Position numbers and translations under genes: made by a program
The notes under the pieces: generated by a model
The model's input: the letters and a program-made list of their open reading frames with translations, nothing else
Told to the model about the DNA's origin: nothing
Databases searched by the model: none
Shown: positions 1 through 10,884 of the stretch, one piece after another
Position numbering within the stretch: position 1 is the first letter of the stretch
Layout of the letters: each line of letters begins with the position of its first letter
Source: Calendula officinalis
Taxonomy: Eukaryota; Streptophyta; Magnoliopsida; Asterales; Asteraceae
Assembly: GCA_963853835.1 (NCBI GenBank)
Contig: OY970825.1
Span: 39,280,908 to 39,344,907 of the forward strand
Length of the DNA stretch: 64,000 nucleotides
Direction: 5' to 3'

Positions 1-1256
1 AGATACTTCAGTATGTTCTTAACAGCAGTCCAGTGACTCTCACCTGGATTCTGTTGATATCGGCTTGTAAGGTTCTGTGAGAACGCTACATCAGGTCTTG
101 TGCACCACACAGCATACATGATAGATCCTACTGCCGAGGCATAGGGGACATCACGCATACGTTTCATCTCATCAGGTGAGGACGGTCCTTGAGTCCTACT
201 CAAGTGTACATTGTGTTGCATAGGGAGACTTCCACGTTTGGAAGCATCCATTCTAAATCGTTTTAGAATCTTATCAATGTACGCACTTTGACTTAGTCCG
301 ATTAACCGCTTTGATCTATCTCGGTAGATCTTTATACCAAGTATATATGCCGCTTCCCCAAGATCCTTCATAGCGAAGCACTTCCCAAGCCAGGATTTTA
401 CATCTTGTAGCATTGGAATGTTATTTCCTATGAGTAGTATGTCATCGACATATAGGATTAGAAAGAAGACAATGCTCCCACTAGCTCTTACATATACACA
501 TGGCTCGTCGGGATTCTGAGTAAAGCCAAACGTTTTAACTTCCTCGTCGAATCTTTTGTTCCAACTTCTGGATGCTTGCTTCAGTCCATAAATGGACCTT
601 TGAAGCTTACATACTTTCTTTGGGTGTTTTGTATTAACAAAACCCTCAGGCTGAACCATATAGACATCTTCATCAAGGTGTCCATTCAAGAAAGCAGTTT
701 TAACATCCATTTGCCAAATCTCATAGTCATAGTACGCTGCTATGGCTATGACAATCCTAATAGCTCTAACGTCGGCAACAGGCGAGAAGGTTTCATCATA
801 GTCAATCCCGTAGGTTTGAGTGTAACCTTTTGCTACCAATCGAGCTTTATAGGTGTGTACATTTCCATCCATGTCGGTCTTCTTCTTGAAGATCCACTTG
901 CTACCAACAGTCTTACTGTTAGGAGGAAGATCAACCAAAGTCCATACTTGGTTATCTTTCATGGATTGCATTTCCGCGTTCATAGCATCAAGCCATTTGT
1001 CAGATTCAGAATCTGCTAATGCAGCTCGATAGTTAGGGGGTTCATTATGATCCCCTAAACTCAGCTCCTCAGCATCGATTTGGAAACCATATCGTTCAGG
1101 TGCATGAGGTGTCCTTGCGGACCTTCGAACGGGGACCTCATCATTTTGAGGTGCAACAGGAACAGTTTCATGTTCAACCTCATCTTGATGTTCGCTAGTA
1201 TCTACAATAGGTTGTGCATCTTCATCGCTTGGAATCTCGTCAAAGTCGATGGTACT
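1..1256 (-). CDS. copia reverse transcriptase segment (3' part of split polyprotein)
   Basis: I read this frame codon by codon on the minus strand and found no stop from 1256 to the left edge. It encodes the copia RT: an N-terminal block with KWIFKKKTD and YKARLVAKGYTQ, the AFLNGHLDEDVYM block, and the catalytic YVDDILLIGN at about 430-460. The sequence then continues into the connection region before RNase H. It is the direct continuation of the integrase frame on the other side of the gypsy insertion. Because it has no start codon and runs off the window, it is a fragment of a gag-pol polyprotein, not a separate gene. The open frame suggests that the host element was itself fairly young when the gypsy element hit it. 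Confidence 0.9.
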
Positions 1257-3609
1257 TGTAACACCACTGTCTAGAGCCATTTTTTTTTTTTTTTTTAAAA
1301 ATAAACATACGGAAGCGATTTAAGAAGACATACATCCAAAATTATTACACAACATAAAAAAAAACTTTACATATTAACTAAATATTTAAAACATTTTAAG
1401 GTGTTACTAAAACAGGCTCGACCCGGTATACAAAATCAGAGTGCGGTCATACTTCCAAAACCCGACTCTAAACAAGCCTAATCCACAACCTGAAAAGAGT
1501 CAACAAATGAGGGATTAGCACAAAGCTAAGTGAATAGAAATAAACATCAATTTGCATAACTATAACAAATTAGAACATCGAGGGAAATCAATAGGGAAAC
1601 CCGTCCAAACTTCCACAAGCAATTGGACGTTAAAAGAGGATCGGCGGTCGGGCGAGGACCTTCAACTGTTGTCGGCCAACAACAGTCAACCGATGGCTTC
1701 TTTACTAGAGGCACGGTGATCCCTCCTTACATAACGAATACGAAGGAGTCCGATCGCCCCTGCCAAGAGTAACGAAGCGTAGCCGAAAACCACCATAGCT
1801 AACCTCTAAAAAAACATGTGCACATAACCACTTACTTCTAATACCACTAACCACTAGGCATCAAAGAAGTAAATCAAGAAAATCACAACAAGGATTTGCA
1901 CCAGGCAAATATCGCGTCGCTATTTAAGATCGCGTCGCGAACTCCCGACGCTATTATTTTTCCCAAACGCTATTTCGGTTTTCTGTCCTAGCCGGAAACG
2001 GCATCGCGTCGCGAACCAAAGGATCGCGTCGCGATTTCCTTCAGACAGTCAAAATCCTGCATTTTTCTCAAAACTCTACCATTCTCTAATTTTGAACATC
2101 ACACAAGAAAGAAGGTTAAGTCCACTCACCTTTGCTTCCTTTTTTGTGCCGAGCTCAATGATCTTATATCACTGAGGCTCCTTCCCTTTTCCTGTACAAA
2201 ATGAATACCGAATTAGTCACCCGAAATCACCAAATGATTAATAAGTAATACAAGCTTAAGGTCACATCTTGCAACCACAACTTACAACCAATTACTTGTA
2301 TTTATACACATAACAACTACTAAGGTCTAAACTTCAACAAGTCAATTCGTTATGCCAATTGGTCACATTGCACCTTAGGCCCAAACGGGTCAAAACAAGA
2401 ATCATATGTCGGACATTCACACAACATAATCCAATGAGTTAAACTACATGATCAACATCCAATTTACATAACCAACATACTTCTTGCATCCAATTGCAAG
2501 TGTTACCAATTTTGACTTTACTTAAGTCAATTTCACAATTAAGCAACCAAACGGGTCAAGACATGAAACCTACACACTTGAGCTTACAATTCATTCAACT
2601 AACACATTTCTAGCATGAATTTGATAATTAAAGTTTACAAGCCATACAAGACTAAAAGTCAATTCCCAGATTTGACCAAAGTCAACAATTCACAATTTTA
2701 GCTAGTTATGACCAAATTTCCATCTAGCCAAACACTACCATCTTTTATGCATTTTCACAATAGCTAACTAGTGATCTTCATGATTAACAATTACCATTCT
2801 AACATGCATAACTAACCTAACACAACATCAAGAACATCAAAATTCACATTTCACCAATTTAGGGAAGATCTCCATCTTCTTCCCCAATCCACCATTGATG
2901 GAGCTTTATGAAAGCTTCACCAAATGCACTACCACTAACAATTCATCACATATAACTTGCAAGAACTCGAATAAACACCAAATCAAGCATCAATTTCGGA
3001 TTTCCATCAAGATTCAACAAGAACTTCAAGAAAACCTACTAGTTCAAGAACCCTAGTTCAATTCTACATCAAGAACATGAAACCCTAGCTAAAGAAGGAA
3101 GAAACTTACTTAATCTTGCTTCAAGAATCCGAAAATCATACAAGGAAGGCAAGAACAACAAGGATTGATCTTCAATTTGAAAGAAAACTCAAGAAATGTG
3201 GGTGTGTGTATGTGTGGTGTCGAGACAGAGAGAGAGAGACTAGAGAAAAAGAAGTAAACATGACATCTACCACTTAACTTAACACGTACCCCCAACTCAC
3301 CATCACAAGTATTTTCAGTTAAACACAGTACAGGATATCAGGTTCGCAGATAATTTAATTAGACCTAACTAACTCCAATTTTAACAACGAAGATATTTTT
3401 AGAACCCCGGTTCAGAAATGAACCCAAATATGTAAAAATCATTTTAACATTTAAATGTCTCAGTTTTACTTAATTTTTAACCCCATGGTTAAAATACAAT
3501 TAATTCAATTAAATCAAATAAAATTCTATAAATTAGTAAAATAATAAACAATAAGATATTACTTACCAAAAGTAATAAAATATTAAGGGTCGGGTCTCGG
3601 GATGTTACA
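1257..3609 (-). repeat. 3' LTR of the gypsy element
   Basis: This 2353-bp LTR is the left copy on the plus strand. By eye it differs from the right copy by six single-base changes, all transitions (in the GCTAAG, GTCCGATC, CCAAAG, CCTACT, TCTACC and CACAAG contexts), plus one-base length changes in the T and A runs near its start. A cluster of CG-rich palindromes (ATCGCGTCGCGAA type) lies at about 1911-2036. Confidence 0.96.
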
Positions 3610-3625
3610 AATCTCCCCTCCTTAA
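3610..3625 (-). promoter_or_regulatory. Polypurine tract of the gypsy element
   Basis: On the minus strand the purine-rich AGGAGGGGAGATT directly precedes the 3' LTR. This is the usual site and composition of the plus-strand primer of LTR retrotransposons. Confidence 0.85.
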
Positions 3626-6600
3626 AAAGATTCCGTCCCCGGAATCTCACCTTGATCAAATAAATTCGGATAACGGTTCTTCATATCCGATTCGGTTTCC
3701 CACGTCATATCGGCACCCAAACTATGTTTCCATTTAACCAAAACCATCGGTATCTGTTTCTTTCTCAACTTAGTTACCTTACGATCCAAAATTTCAACCG
3801 GCTCCTCAATTAACCGCTTTCTCGAATCCACCTTTAAATCTGCAATCGGTAATACCGGTACTTCCTCATCACTATTACACTTCCTCAAATAACACACATT
3901 AAACGTGTCATGAATACCCGACAATTCAGGAGGAAGATTAAGTGCAACGGTTTGGTCATTCACCACTTGACGAATAACAAACGGGCCAATAAATCTCGGT
4001 GCTAACTTTCCCCGTTTCCCGAAACGGATAACACCTTTCCACGGAGAAACCTTCAAATAAACCCGTTCACCCTCAACAAAAGTTACGGGTCGACGCCGTG
4101 GATCCGCATACATTTTCTGTCTATCCCGAGCGGCTTTTAACTTTTCACGTGCAATCGCCACCTTATCGGCCGTTATCTGAACAATCTCGGGACCCGCAAA
4201 CTGTTTTTCTCCCGCTTCGAGCCAACATGTGGGAGTTCTACACCGTCTACCATACAACATCTCATATGGTGGCATCTTAATACTCGAATGATACGAGTTG
4301 TTATAAGCAAACTCGATCAAAGGCAAATGAGAATCCCACGACCCACCATATTCCATTACACAAGCCCGTAACATATCTTCCAAAGTCTGAATGGTTCTTT
4401 CTGTTTGACCATCTGTTTGTGGGTGATACGCCGTGCTCAAATTCACCCGAGAACCTAATTCTCTTTGCAAACTCTTCCAAAAATTGGAAACGAATCGAGG
4501 ATCCCGATCAGATACAATAGATAACGGAATACCATGTCGGGAAACAATCTCATCTATATACAACTTAGCCAATTTGTCGAGTGATGCGGTTTCGTTTGTG
4601 GCCAAAAAGTGAGCACTTTTGGTCAACCGATCAACAATTACCCAAATCATATCATGGTTCTTTTGGGTACGAGGTAATTTCGTGACGAAATCCATTGTAA
4701 TATTCTCCCATTTCCACTCGGGGATATCTAACTGTTTTAACGACCCATACGGTTTTTGATGTTCGGCCTTGACTTGAGCACAAATATGGCATTTTTCAAC
4801 AAAACGGGCAATATCTAACTTCATAGAGGGCCACCAATACAAAACTTTCAAATCATTGTACATCTTTGTACAACCCGGATGAATAGATAAACGTGATTTG
4901 TGCGATTCTTCCAATATTAAATCCCGTAATCCCCCGAGTAACGGTACCCAAATTCGTGACCGAAACGTTTTCAACCTTCGCGAATCATCAACCAACTCAT
5001 CTTTCCGCTTTAACATAATTTCCGATTTCAAGTTTTCGTCTTTTAAGGCTTCCATTTGACATATTCTCAACCTATCGACAAGATCGGACACGATTTCCAT
5101 ACGCATAAACTGAACCACCTCCGATGATCCCTTACGACTTAAGGCATCGGCAACTACATTAGCTTTCCCCGAGTGGTACCGAATTTCACAATCATAGTCT
5201 TTAATGAGCTCTAACCACCTTCGTTGCCTTACATTCAAATCTTTTTGTGAGAAAACATATTGAAGACTTTTATGATCGGTACATATAACACATTTGGTTC
5301 CATAAAGATAATGCCTCCACAACTTTAATGCGAAAATCACCGCCGCGAGCTCTAAATCATGGGTCGGGTAATTCTTTTCATGGGATTTCAATTGACGAGA
5401 GGCATAAGCAATCACCCGGTCTCTTTGCATTAGTACACAACCCAAACCCGAATAAGATGCATCACAATAAACTATAAAATCATCCGAGCCTTCGGGTAAG
5501 GCTAGTATTGGAGCTTGACACAATAATTGTTTTAACAATTGAAACGCCCTTTCTTGATCATCACTCCACCGATATGGAACATCTTTTCGTGTCAACTTTG
5601 TCAACGGACTAGCAATCTTTGAGAAATTCTTGATGAACCTTCTATAATAACCGGCCAAACCTAGAAAACTTTTAATTTCGGATGGAGTCTTCGGGGCACT
5701 CCAATTCATCACCGCGGTTATCTTAGATGGGTCCACCTTCACCCCTTCTTGATAAATTACATGCCCCAAAAACTGAACTTCCCGGAGCCAAAATTCACAC
5801 TTCGAGAACTTAGCATAGAGTTGTTCCCGTTTCAAAGTGTCTAAAACTTGTCTTAAGTGATTCTCATGATCCAAATCGGTTTTGGAATAAATAAGTATAT
5901 CATCAATAAAAACAATTACAAATTTATCGAGAAACGATCGACATACCCGGTTCATAAGATCCATGAATATAGCGGGAGCATTCGTCAAACCGAACGTCAT
6001 GACTAGAAATTCATAGTGACCGTATCTCGTTCGAAAGGCGGTTTTTGGGATATCGTCCTCATGAACCCGAACTTGGTGATAACCCGACCTTAAATCGATC
6101 TTTGAAAAGTATGAAGCCCCTTGCAACTGATCAAACAAGTCATCAATACGCGGTAACAGATACTTATTCTTAACCGTTCTCTTATTCAACTCACGGTAAT
6201 CAATACACATTCTCATAGTGCCGTCTTTCTTTTTAACAAACAAAACTGGTGCACCCCAAGGCGAAGAACTCGGTCTGATGAAACCCTTATCCAATAACTC
6301 TTGTATCTGAGTCATCATTTCCCGAATTTCTGACGGTGCTAATCTGTACGGAGCCCTGGCTACGGGACTGGCTCCCGGAACCAAATCAATTTTGAATTCT
6401 ACCTCCCGAATAGGAGGTAACCCAGGCAACTCATCGGGAAAGACCTCCGGGTATTCCGATACCACCCGGATGTCTCTAACAACCTGTTTTTCTTTTCTGA
6501 CATCAATAGCATAAGCAAGAAACGATTCACATCCTTTCGCTAGAGATTTTCTAGCTTTCATGAATGAAATAATAGGGAGAGATGTATTAACCCGATCCCC

Positions 6601-8343
6601 ACGGGCCACTACGTGTGTCCCGTCAGGCAATGGAAATGAAATCAATTTCTTGTCACAATTTATTAGTGCTTTATTTAAACTAAGCCAATCCATTCCAAGG
6701 ACCACATCGAAACCAGATATTGGCATTAAAAGTAAAAACATATTAAAACACGCCCCATCAATATTAATATTTGCCCCAGTCACAGATGTTGTGACTGGCA
6801 CCACATAACCATCAGCTACTTCCACTTCCAATGGAGTAGTTACCACAGATGTAGGCAATTTTAACTTAGCATGGAAATCCACAGAAATAAATGAGCGATT
6901 AGCTCCAGAATCAAACAACACACGAGCATCTATGTTATTTATCAGAAACATACCAGTGATGACATCATCAGTAGTGGTAGCCTCTTCAACCGTCATTTTG
7001 AAAGCTCGACCCTCTGATGTAGGACGGTTCTTCCTCTTTTGAGGAGATGATGCCACCGATCCCCCAACCGACCCAGAACCCGATCCCGATCTTCTATCCG
7101 AGGGACAATCACCAACTCTGTGACCTTCTTTATGACAATTCCAGCAAACACTTCTTGGGAATTTACAATCATTCATCTCGTGCCCATACTGTCCGCACCT
7201 GATACACCGCATCGTTTGAGCCGTACAAGCCCCACTATGAGGAGATCTACATCTAACACACCACTGTGTCCTTTGACCCGAATTTCCACCCGACTGTTTA
7301 CGATTCGGACTAGTAAACCTTTGATTTCCTTTCCCTTTCTTGCTTTGTTGAGAACCCGATTGTGTGGACTTGAACTTTTGATACCCGGGTCTATCTTGGG
7401 TCACCCAATCACAAGAATTTAAATCACCTTCAACAGTTTTAGCCAAATCAAAAGCCTGTGAAAGTGTGGTTGCAAGCCTTGCTGTGGTTCGGTACTCGGG
7501 TCGCAAAGCACCAATAAAATGCTTTATTTTCGATGGTTCATCGGGAACCCATTGTTGCACAAACCTCAGTTTTTCATTAAATTGCTCGATCAGATCATCA
7601 ACTGTCATCCTTTCAGTCATCCGCAAATTTAAGAATTCCGACCGAATCCTATCCATTTCAAACGAATTGCAATAACGTTTGCACACCTGTTCTTTAAATT
7701 GATCCCATGTTATACTGTTTTTGACTTCCTTGGGTAGATGCTCAATTAAAGTATCCCACCAATTCATAGCCCCACCTACTAATTTTCGTGTGGCATACAT
7801 GACCCGGTGTTGGTCATCACACCCGCAAGCATCTAATGTTCTTTCCATTTCTCTTAACCAGTTCATAGTGACATTGGGATCTCTACTCCCACTGAATTCA
7901 GGGGGTTTACAGTCTAGAAATTGTTTGAAAGTGCAACTTGGTTTCATGCCGAATGGGTAGGGTTGGTTGGTAAATTGGTATTGAGGTAAACCCTGGCTTG
8001 GGTTAACATAAAAGTATTGTGGTTGTGACATTATTGGATTAGATTCAGGTGTGGTTGACATTAGGGGAACCGTCATGGTAAAAGCGGGAGTTGTGGGAAT
8101 TTGCATGGAGGGAACGGACATTGATGGAGTAAACACGGGAGGGAAATTTGGGGGTTGGTTATTTTGGTTCTGGCTCATGCTATCAACCAGATTCTGAAGA
8201 TGTTCCAAACGACTTTCCATTCTTATAATGTAATCTTCCCTGTCTTCATTTGTATCCCGAGAAGTACCAATGATTCCTTGTTCGGGGTTCGGCGTGGTTA
8301 TCGGCGGATTGGAATCGTTATCTGTCATATCTGTAACAAGCAC
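3622..8343 (-). CDS. Ty3/gypsy gag-pol polyprotein, intact
   Basis: This is a single 1573-residue frame. It starts with a Gln/Pro-rich N-terminus, then a retrotransposon gag domain (about 140-320). Two zinc knuckles follow (CIRCGQYGHEMNDC and CWNCHKEGHRVGDC, the latter about 398-411). The protease has LFDSGANRSF at about 473. The reverse transcriptase has FIDDILIYS at about 811. RNase H follows (YCDASYSGLG, about 959), then integrase with an HHCC finger (from about 1154) and a D,D-35-E core between about 1217 and 1314. A chromodomain-like tail lies at about 1515-1560 (VLVKWKHSLGADMTWE). No stop or frameshift interrupts it and the catalytic residues I can check are present. The first Met lies 185 bases inside the 5' LTR boundary; the true start could be the internal Met of MTDNDSN. 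Functions: capsid, polyprotein cleavage, cDNA synthesis and integration. Confidence 0.95.
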   Translation of the reverse strand: MLVTDMTDNDSNPPITTPNPEQGIIGTSRDTNEDREDYIIRMESRLEHLQNLVDSMSQNQNNQPPNFPPVFTPSMSVPSMQIPTTPAFTMTVPLMSTTPESNPIMSQPQYFYVNPSQGLPQYQFTNQPYPFGMKPSCTFKQFLDCKPPEFSGSRDPNVTMNWLREMERTLDACGCDDQHRVMYATRKLVGGAMNWWDTLIEHLPKEVKNSITWDQFKEQVCKRYCNSFEMDRIRSEFLNLRMTERMTVDDLIEQFNEKLRFVQQWVPDEPSKIKHFIGALRPEYRTTARLATTLSQAFDLAKTVEGDLNSCDWVTQDRPGYQKFKSTQSGSQQSKKGKGNQRFTSPNRKQSGGNSGQRTQWCVRCRSPHSGACTAQTMRCIRCGQYGHEMNDCKFPRSVCWNCHKEGHRVGDCPSDRRSGSGSGSVGGSVASSPQKRKNRPTSEGRAFKMTVEEATTTDDVITGMFLINNIDARVLFDSGANRSFISVDFHAKLKLPTSVVTTPLEVEVADGYVVPVTTSVTGANINIDGACFNMFLLLMPISGFDVVLGMDWLSLNKALINCDKKLISFPLPDGTHVVARGDRVNTSLPIISFMKARKSLAKGCESFLAYAIDVRKEKQVVRDIRVVSEYPEVFPDELPGLPPIREVEFKIDLVPGASPVARAPYRLAPSEIREMMTQIQELLDKGFIRPSSSPWGAPVLFVKKKDGTMRMCIDYRELNKRTVKNKYLLPRIDDLFDQLQGASYFSKIDLRSGYHQVRVHEDDIPKTAFRTRYGHYEFLVMTFGLTNAPAIFMDLMNRVCRSFLDKFVIVFIDDILIYSKTDLDHENHLRQVLDTLKREQLYAKFSKCEFWLREVQFLGHVIYQEGVKVDPSKITAVMNWSAPKTPSEIKSFLGLAGYYRRFIKNFSKIASPLTKLTRKDVPYRWSDDQERAFQLLKQLLCQAPILALPEGSDDFIVYCDASYSGLGCVLMQRDRVIAYASRQLKSHEKNYPTHDLELAAVIFALKLWRHYLYGTKCVICTDHKSLQYVFSQKDLNVRQRRWLELIKDYDCEIRYHSGKANVVADALSRKGSSEVVQFMRMEIVSDLVDRLRICQMEALKDENLKSEIMLKRKDELVDDSRRLKTFRSRIWVPLLGGLRDLILEESHKSRLSIHPGCTKMYNDLKVLYWWPSMKLDIARFVEKCHICAQVKAEHQKPYGSLKQLDIPEWKWENITMDFVTKLPRTQKNHDMIWVIVDRLTKSAHFLATNETASLDKLAKLYIDEIVSRHGIPLSIVSDRDPRFVSNFWKSLQRELGSRVNLSTAYHPQTDGQTERTIQTLEDMLRACVMEYGGSWDSHLPLIEFAYNNSYHSSIKMPPYEMLYGRRCRTPTCWLEAGEKQFAGPEIVQITADKVAIAREKLKAARDRQKMYADPRRRPVTFVEGERVYLKVSPWKGVIRFGKRGKLAPRFIGPFVIRQVVNDQTVALNLPPELSGIHDTFNVCYLRKCNSDEEVPVLPIADLKVDSRKRLIEEPVEILDRKVTKLRKKQIPMVLVKWKHSLGADMTWETESDMKNRYPNLFDQGEIPGTESF

Positions 8344-8513
8344 AACCTCTCACGAACTATTAGTTTAAATCGTTAGTACCTATCTACTAACTACTACTAA
8401 CACACAATTCATATTCACTCGACTAATCCACTCCCAAAATTATGGAAGTTTGACCAACTCGAGCCAAGATTTGGGAATGGTACACCTAAATGTGCAACCA
8501 TTGCCAAACCTGG

Positions 8514-8525
8514 GCTCTGATACCA
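8514..8525 (-). promoter_or_regulatory. Primer binding site of the gypsy element (tRNA-Met type)
   Basis: TGGTATCAGAGC on the minus strand lies three bases inside the 5' LTR. It matches the complement of the 3' end of plant initiator tRNA-Met, the commonest primer in plant LTR elements. Confidence 0.88.
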
Positions 8526-8528
8526 AAT

Positions 8529-10879
8529 TGTAACACCACTGTCTAGAGCCATTTTTTTTTTTTTTTTAAAATAAACATACGGAAGCGATTTAAGAAGACA
8601 TACATCCAAAATTATTACACAACATAAAAAAAAACTTTACATATTAACTAAATATTTAAAACATTTTAAGGTGTTACTAAAACAGGCTCGACCCGGTATA
8701 CAAAATCAGAGTGCGGTCATACTTCCAAAACCCGACTCTAAACAAGCCTAATCCACAACCTGAAAAGAGTCAACAAATGAGGGATTAGCACAAAGCTGAG
8801 TGAATAGAAATAAACATCAATTTGCATAACTATAACAAATTAGAACATCGAGGGAAATCAATAGGGAAACCCGTCCAAACTTCCACAAGCAATTGGACGT
8901 TAAAAGAGGATCGGCGGTCGGGCGAGGACCTTCAACTGTTGTCGGCCAACAACAGTCAACCGATGGCTTCTTTACTAGAGGCACGGTGATCCCTCCTTAC
9001 ATAACGAATACGAAGGAGTCTGATCGCCCCTGCCAAGAGTAACGAAGCGTAGCCGAAAACCACCATAGCTAACCTCTAAAAAAACATGTGCACATAACCA
9101 CTTACTTCTAATACCACTAACCACTAGGCATCAAAGAAGTAAATCAAGAAAATCACAACAAGGATTTGCACCAGGCAAATATCGCGTCGCTATTTAAGAT
9201 CGCGTCGCGAACTCCCGACGCTATTATTTTTCCCAAACGCTATTTCGGTTTTCTGTCCTAGCCGGAAACGGCATCGCGTCGCGAACCAGAGGATCGCGTC
9301 GCGATTTCCTTCAGACAGTCAAAATCCTGCATTTTTCTCAAAACTCTACCATTCTCTAATTTTGAACATCACACAAGAAAGAAGGTTAAGTCCACTCACC
9401 TTTGCTTCCTTTTTTGTGCCGAGCTCAATGATCTTATATCACTGAGGCTCCTTCCCTTTTCCTGTACAAAATGAATACCGAATTAGTCACCCGAAATCAC
9501 CAAATGATTAATAAGTAATACAAGCTTAAGGTCACATCTTGCAACCACAACTTACAACCAATTACTTGTATTTATACACATAACAACTACTAAGGTCTAA
9601 ACTTCAACAAGTCAATTCGTTATGCCAATTGGTCACATTGCACCTTAGGCCCAAACGGGTCAAAACAAGAATCATATGTCGGACATTCACACAACATAAT
9701 CCAATGAGTTAAACTACATGATCAACATCCAATTTACATAACCAACATACTTCTTGCATCCAATTGCAAGTGTTACCAATTTTGACTTTACTTAAGTCAA
9801 TTTCACAATTAAGCAACCAAACGGGTCAAGACATGAAACCTACACACTTGAGCTTACAATTCATTCAACTAACACATTTCTAGCATGAATTTGATAATTA
9901 AAGTTTACAAGCCATACAAGACTAAAAGTCAATTCCCAGATTTGACCAAAGTCAACAATTCACAATTTTAGCTAGTTATGACCAAATTTCCATCTAGCCA
10001 AACACTACCATCTTTTATGCATTTTCACAATAGCTAACTAGTGATCTTCATGATTAACAATTACCATTCTAACATGCATAACTAACCTAACACAACATCA
10101 AGAACATCAAAATTCACATTTCACCAATTTAGGGAAGATCTCCATCTTCTTCCCCAATCCACCATTGATGGAGCTTTATGAAAGCTTCACCAAATGCACT
10201 ACCACTAACAATTCATCACATATAACTTGCAAGAACTCGAATAAACACCAAATCAAGCATCAATTTCGGATTTCCATCAAGATTCAACAAGAACTTCAAG
10301 AAAACCCACTAGTTCAAGAACCCTAGTTCAATTCTACATCAAGAACATGAAACCCTAGCTAAAGAAGGAAGAAACTTACTTAATCTTGCTTCAAGAATCC
10401 GAAAATCATACAAGGAAGGCAAGAACAACAAGGATTGATCTTCAATTTGAAAGAAAACTCAAGAAATGTGGGTGTGTGTATGTGTGGTGTCGAGACAGAG
10501 AGAGAGAGACTAGAGAAAAAGAAGTAAACATGACATCTGCCACTTAACTTAACACGTACCCCCAACTCACCATCACAGGTATTTTCAGTTAAACACAGTA
10601 CAGGATATCAGGTTCGCAGATAATTTAATTAGACCTAACTAACTCCAATTTTAACAACGAAGATATTTTTAGAACCCCGGTTCAGAAATGAACCCAAATA
10701 TGTAAAAATCATTTTAACATTTAAATGTCTCAGTTTTACTTAATTTTTAACCCCATGGTTAAAATACAATTAATTCAATTAAATCAAATAAAATTCTATA
10801 AATTAGTAAAATAATAAACAATAAGATATTACTTACCAAAAGTAATAAAATATTAAGGGTCGGGTCTCGGGATGTTACA
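8529..10879 (-). repeat. 5' LTR of the gypsy element
   Basis: This 2351-bp LTR is the promoter-bearing copy for this orientation. It is near-identical to the left LTR. The short open frames inside both LTRs are identical by descent and I do not regard them as genes. The CG-palindrome cluster recurs at about 9182-9308. Confidence 0.96.
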
Positions 10880-10884
10880 GTACT

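Larger units (their letters stand above)
1257..10879 (-). mobile_element. Full-length, apparently intact Ty3/gypsy retrotransposon
   Basis: The element is 9623 bp. Both LTRs start TG and end CA on the plus strand (TGTAACACC...GATGTTACA). The flanking pentamers at 1252-1256 and 10880-10884 are both GTACT, a perfect 5-bp target duplication. Read on the minus strand it has 5' LTR (8529-10879), an initiator-Met-tRNA-type primer site (TGGTATCAGAGC, 8514-8525), one gag-pol frame (8343-3622), a purine tract (AGGAGGGGAGATT) and the 3' LTR (1257-3609). The order RT, RNase H, INT and a chromodomain-like tail point to a chromovirus of the Ty3/gypsy group; a Tekay-like clade is my guess. All required parts are present and unbroken. 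Confidence 0.97.

Noticed and set aside
3110..3295. 61-residue minus-strand frame repeated identically at 10380-10565
   Set aside because: Identical only because it lies in both gypsy LTRs; no coding signature or family.
4098..8376. Several plus-strand frames opposite the gypsy polyprotein
   Set aside because: Antisense to an intact gag-pol gene with no protein-like features of their own; likewise 576-1274 and 10951-11803 opposite copia pol.
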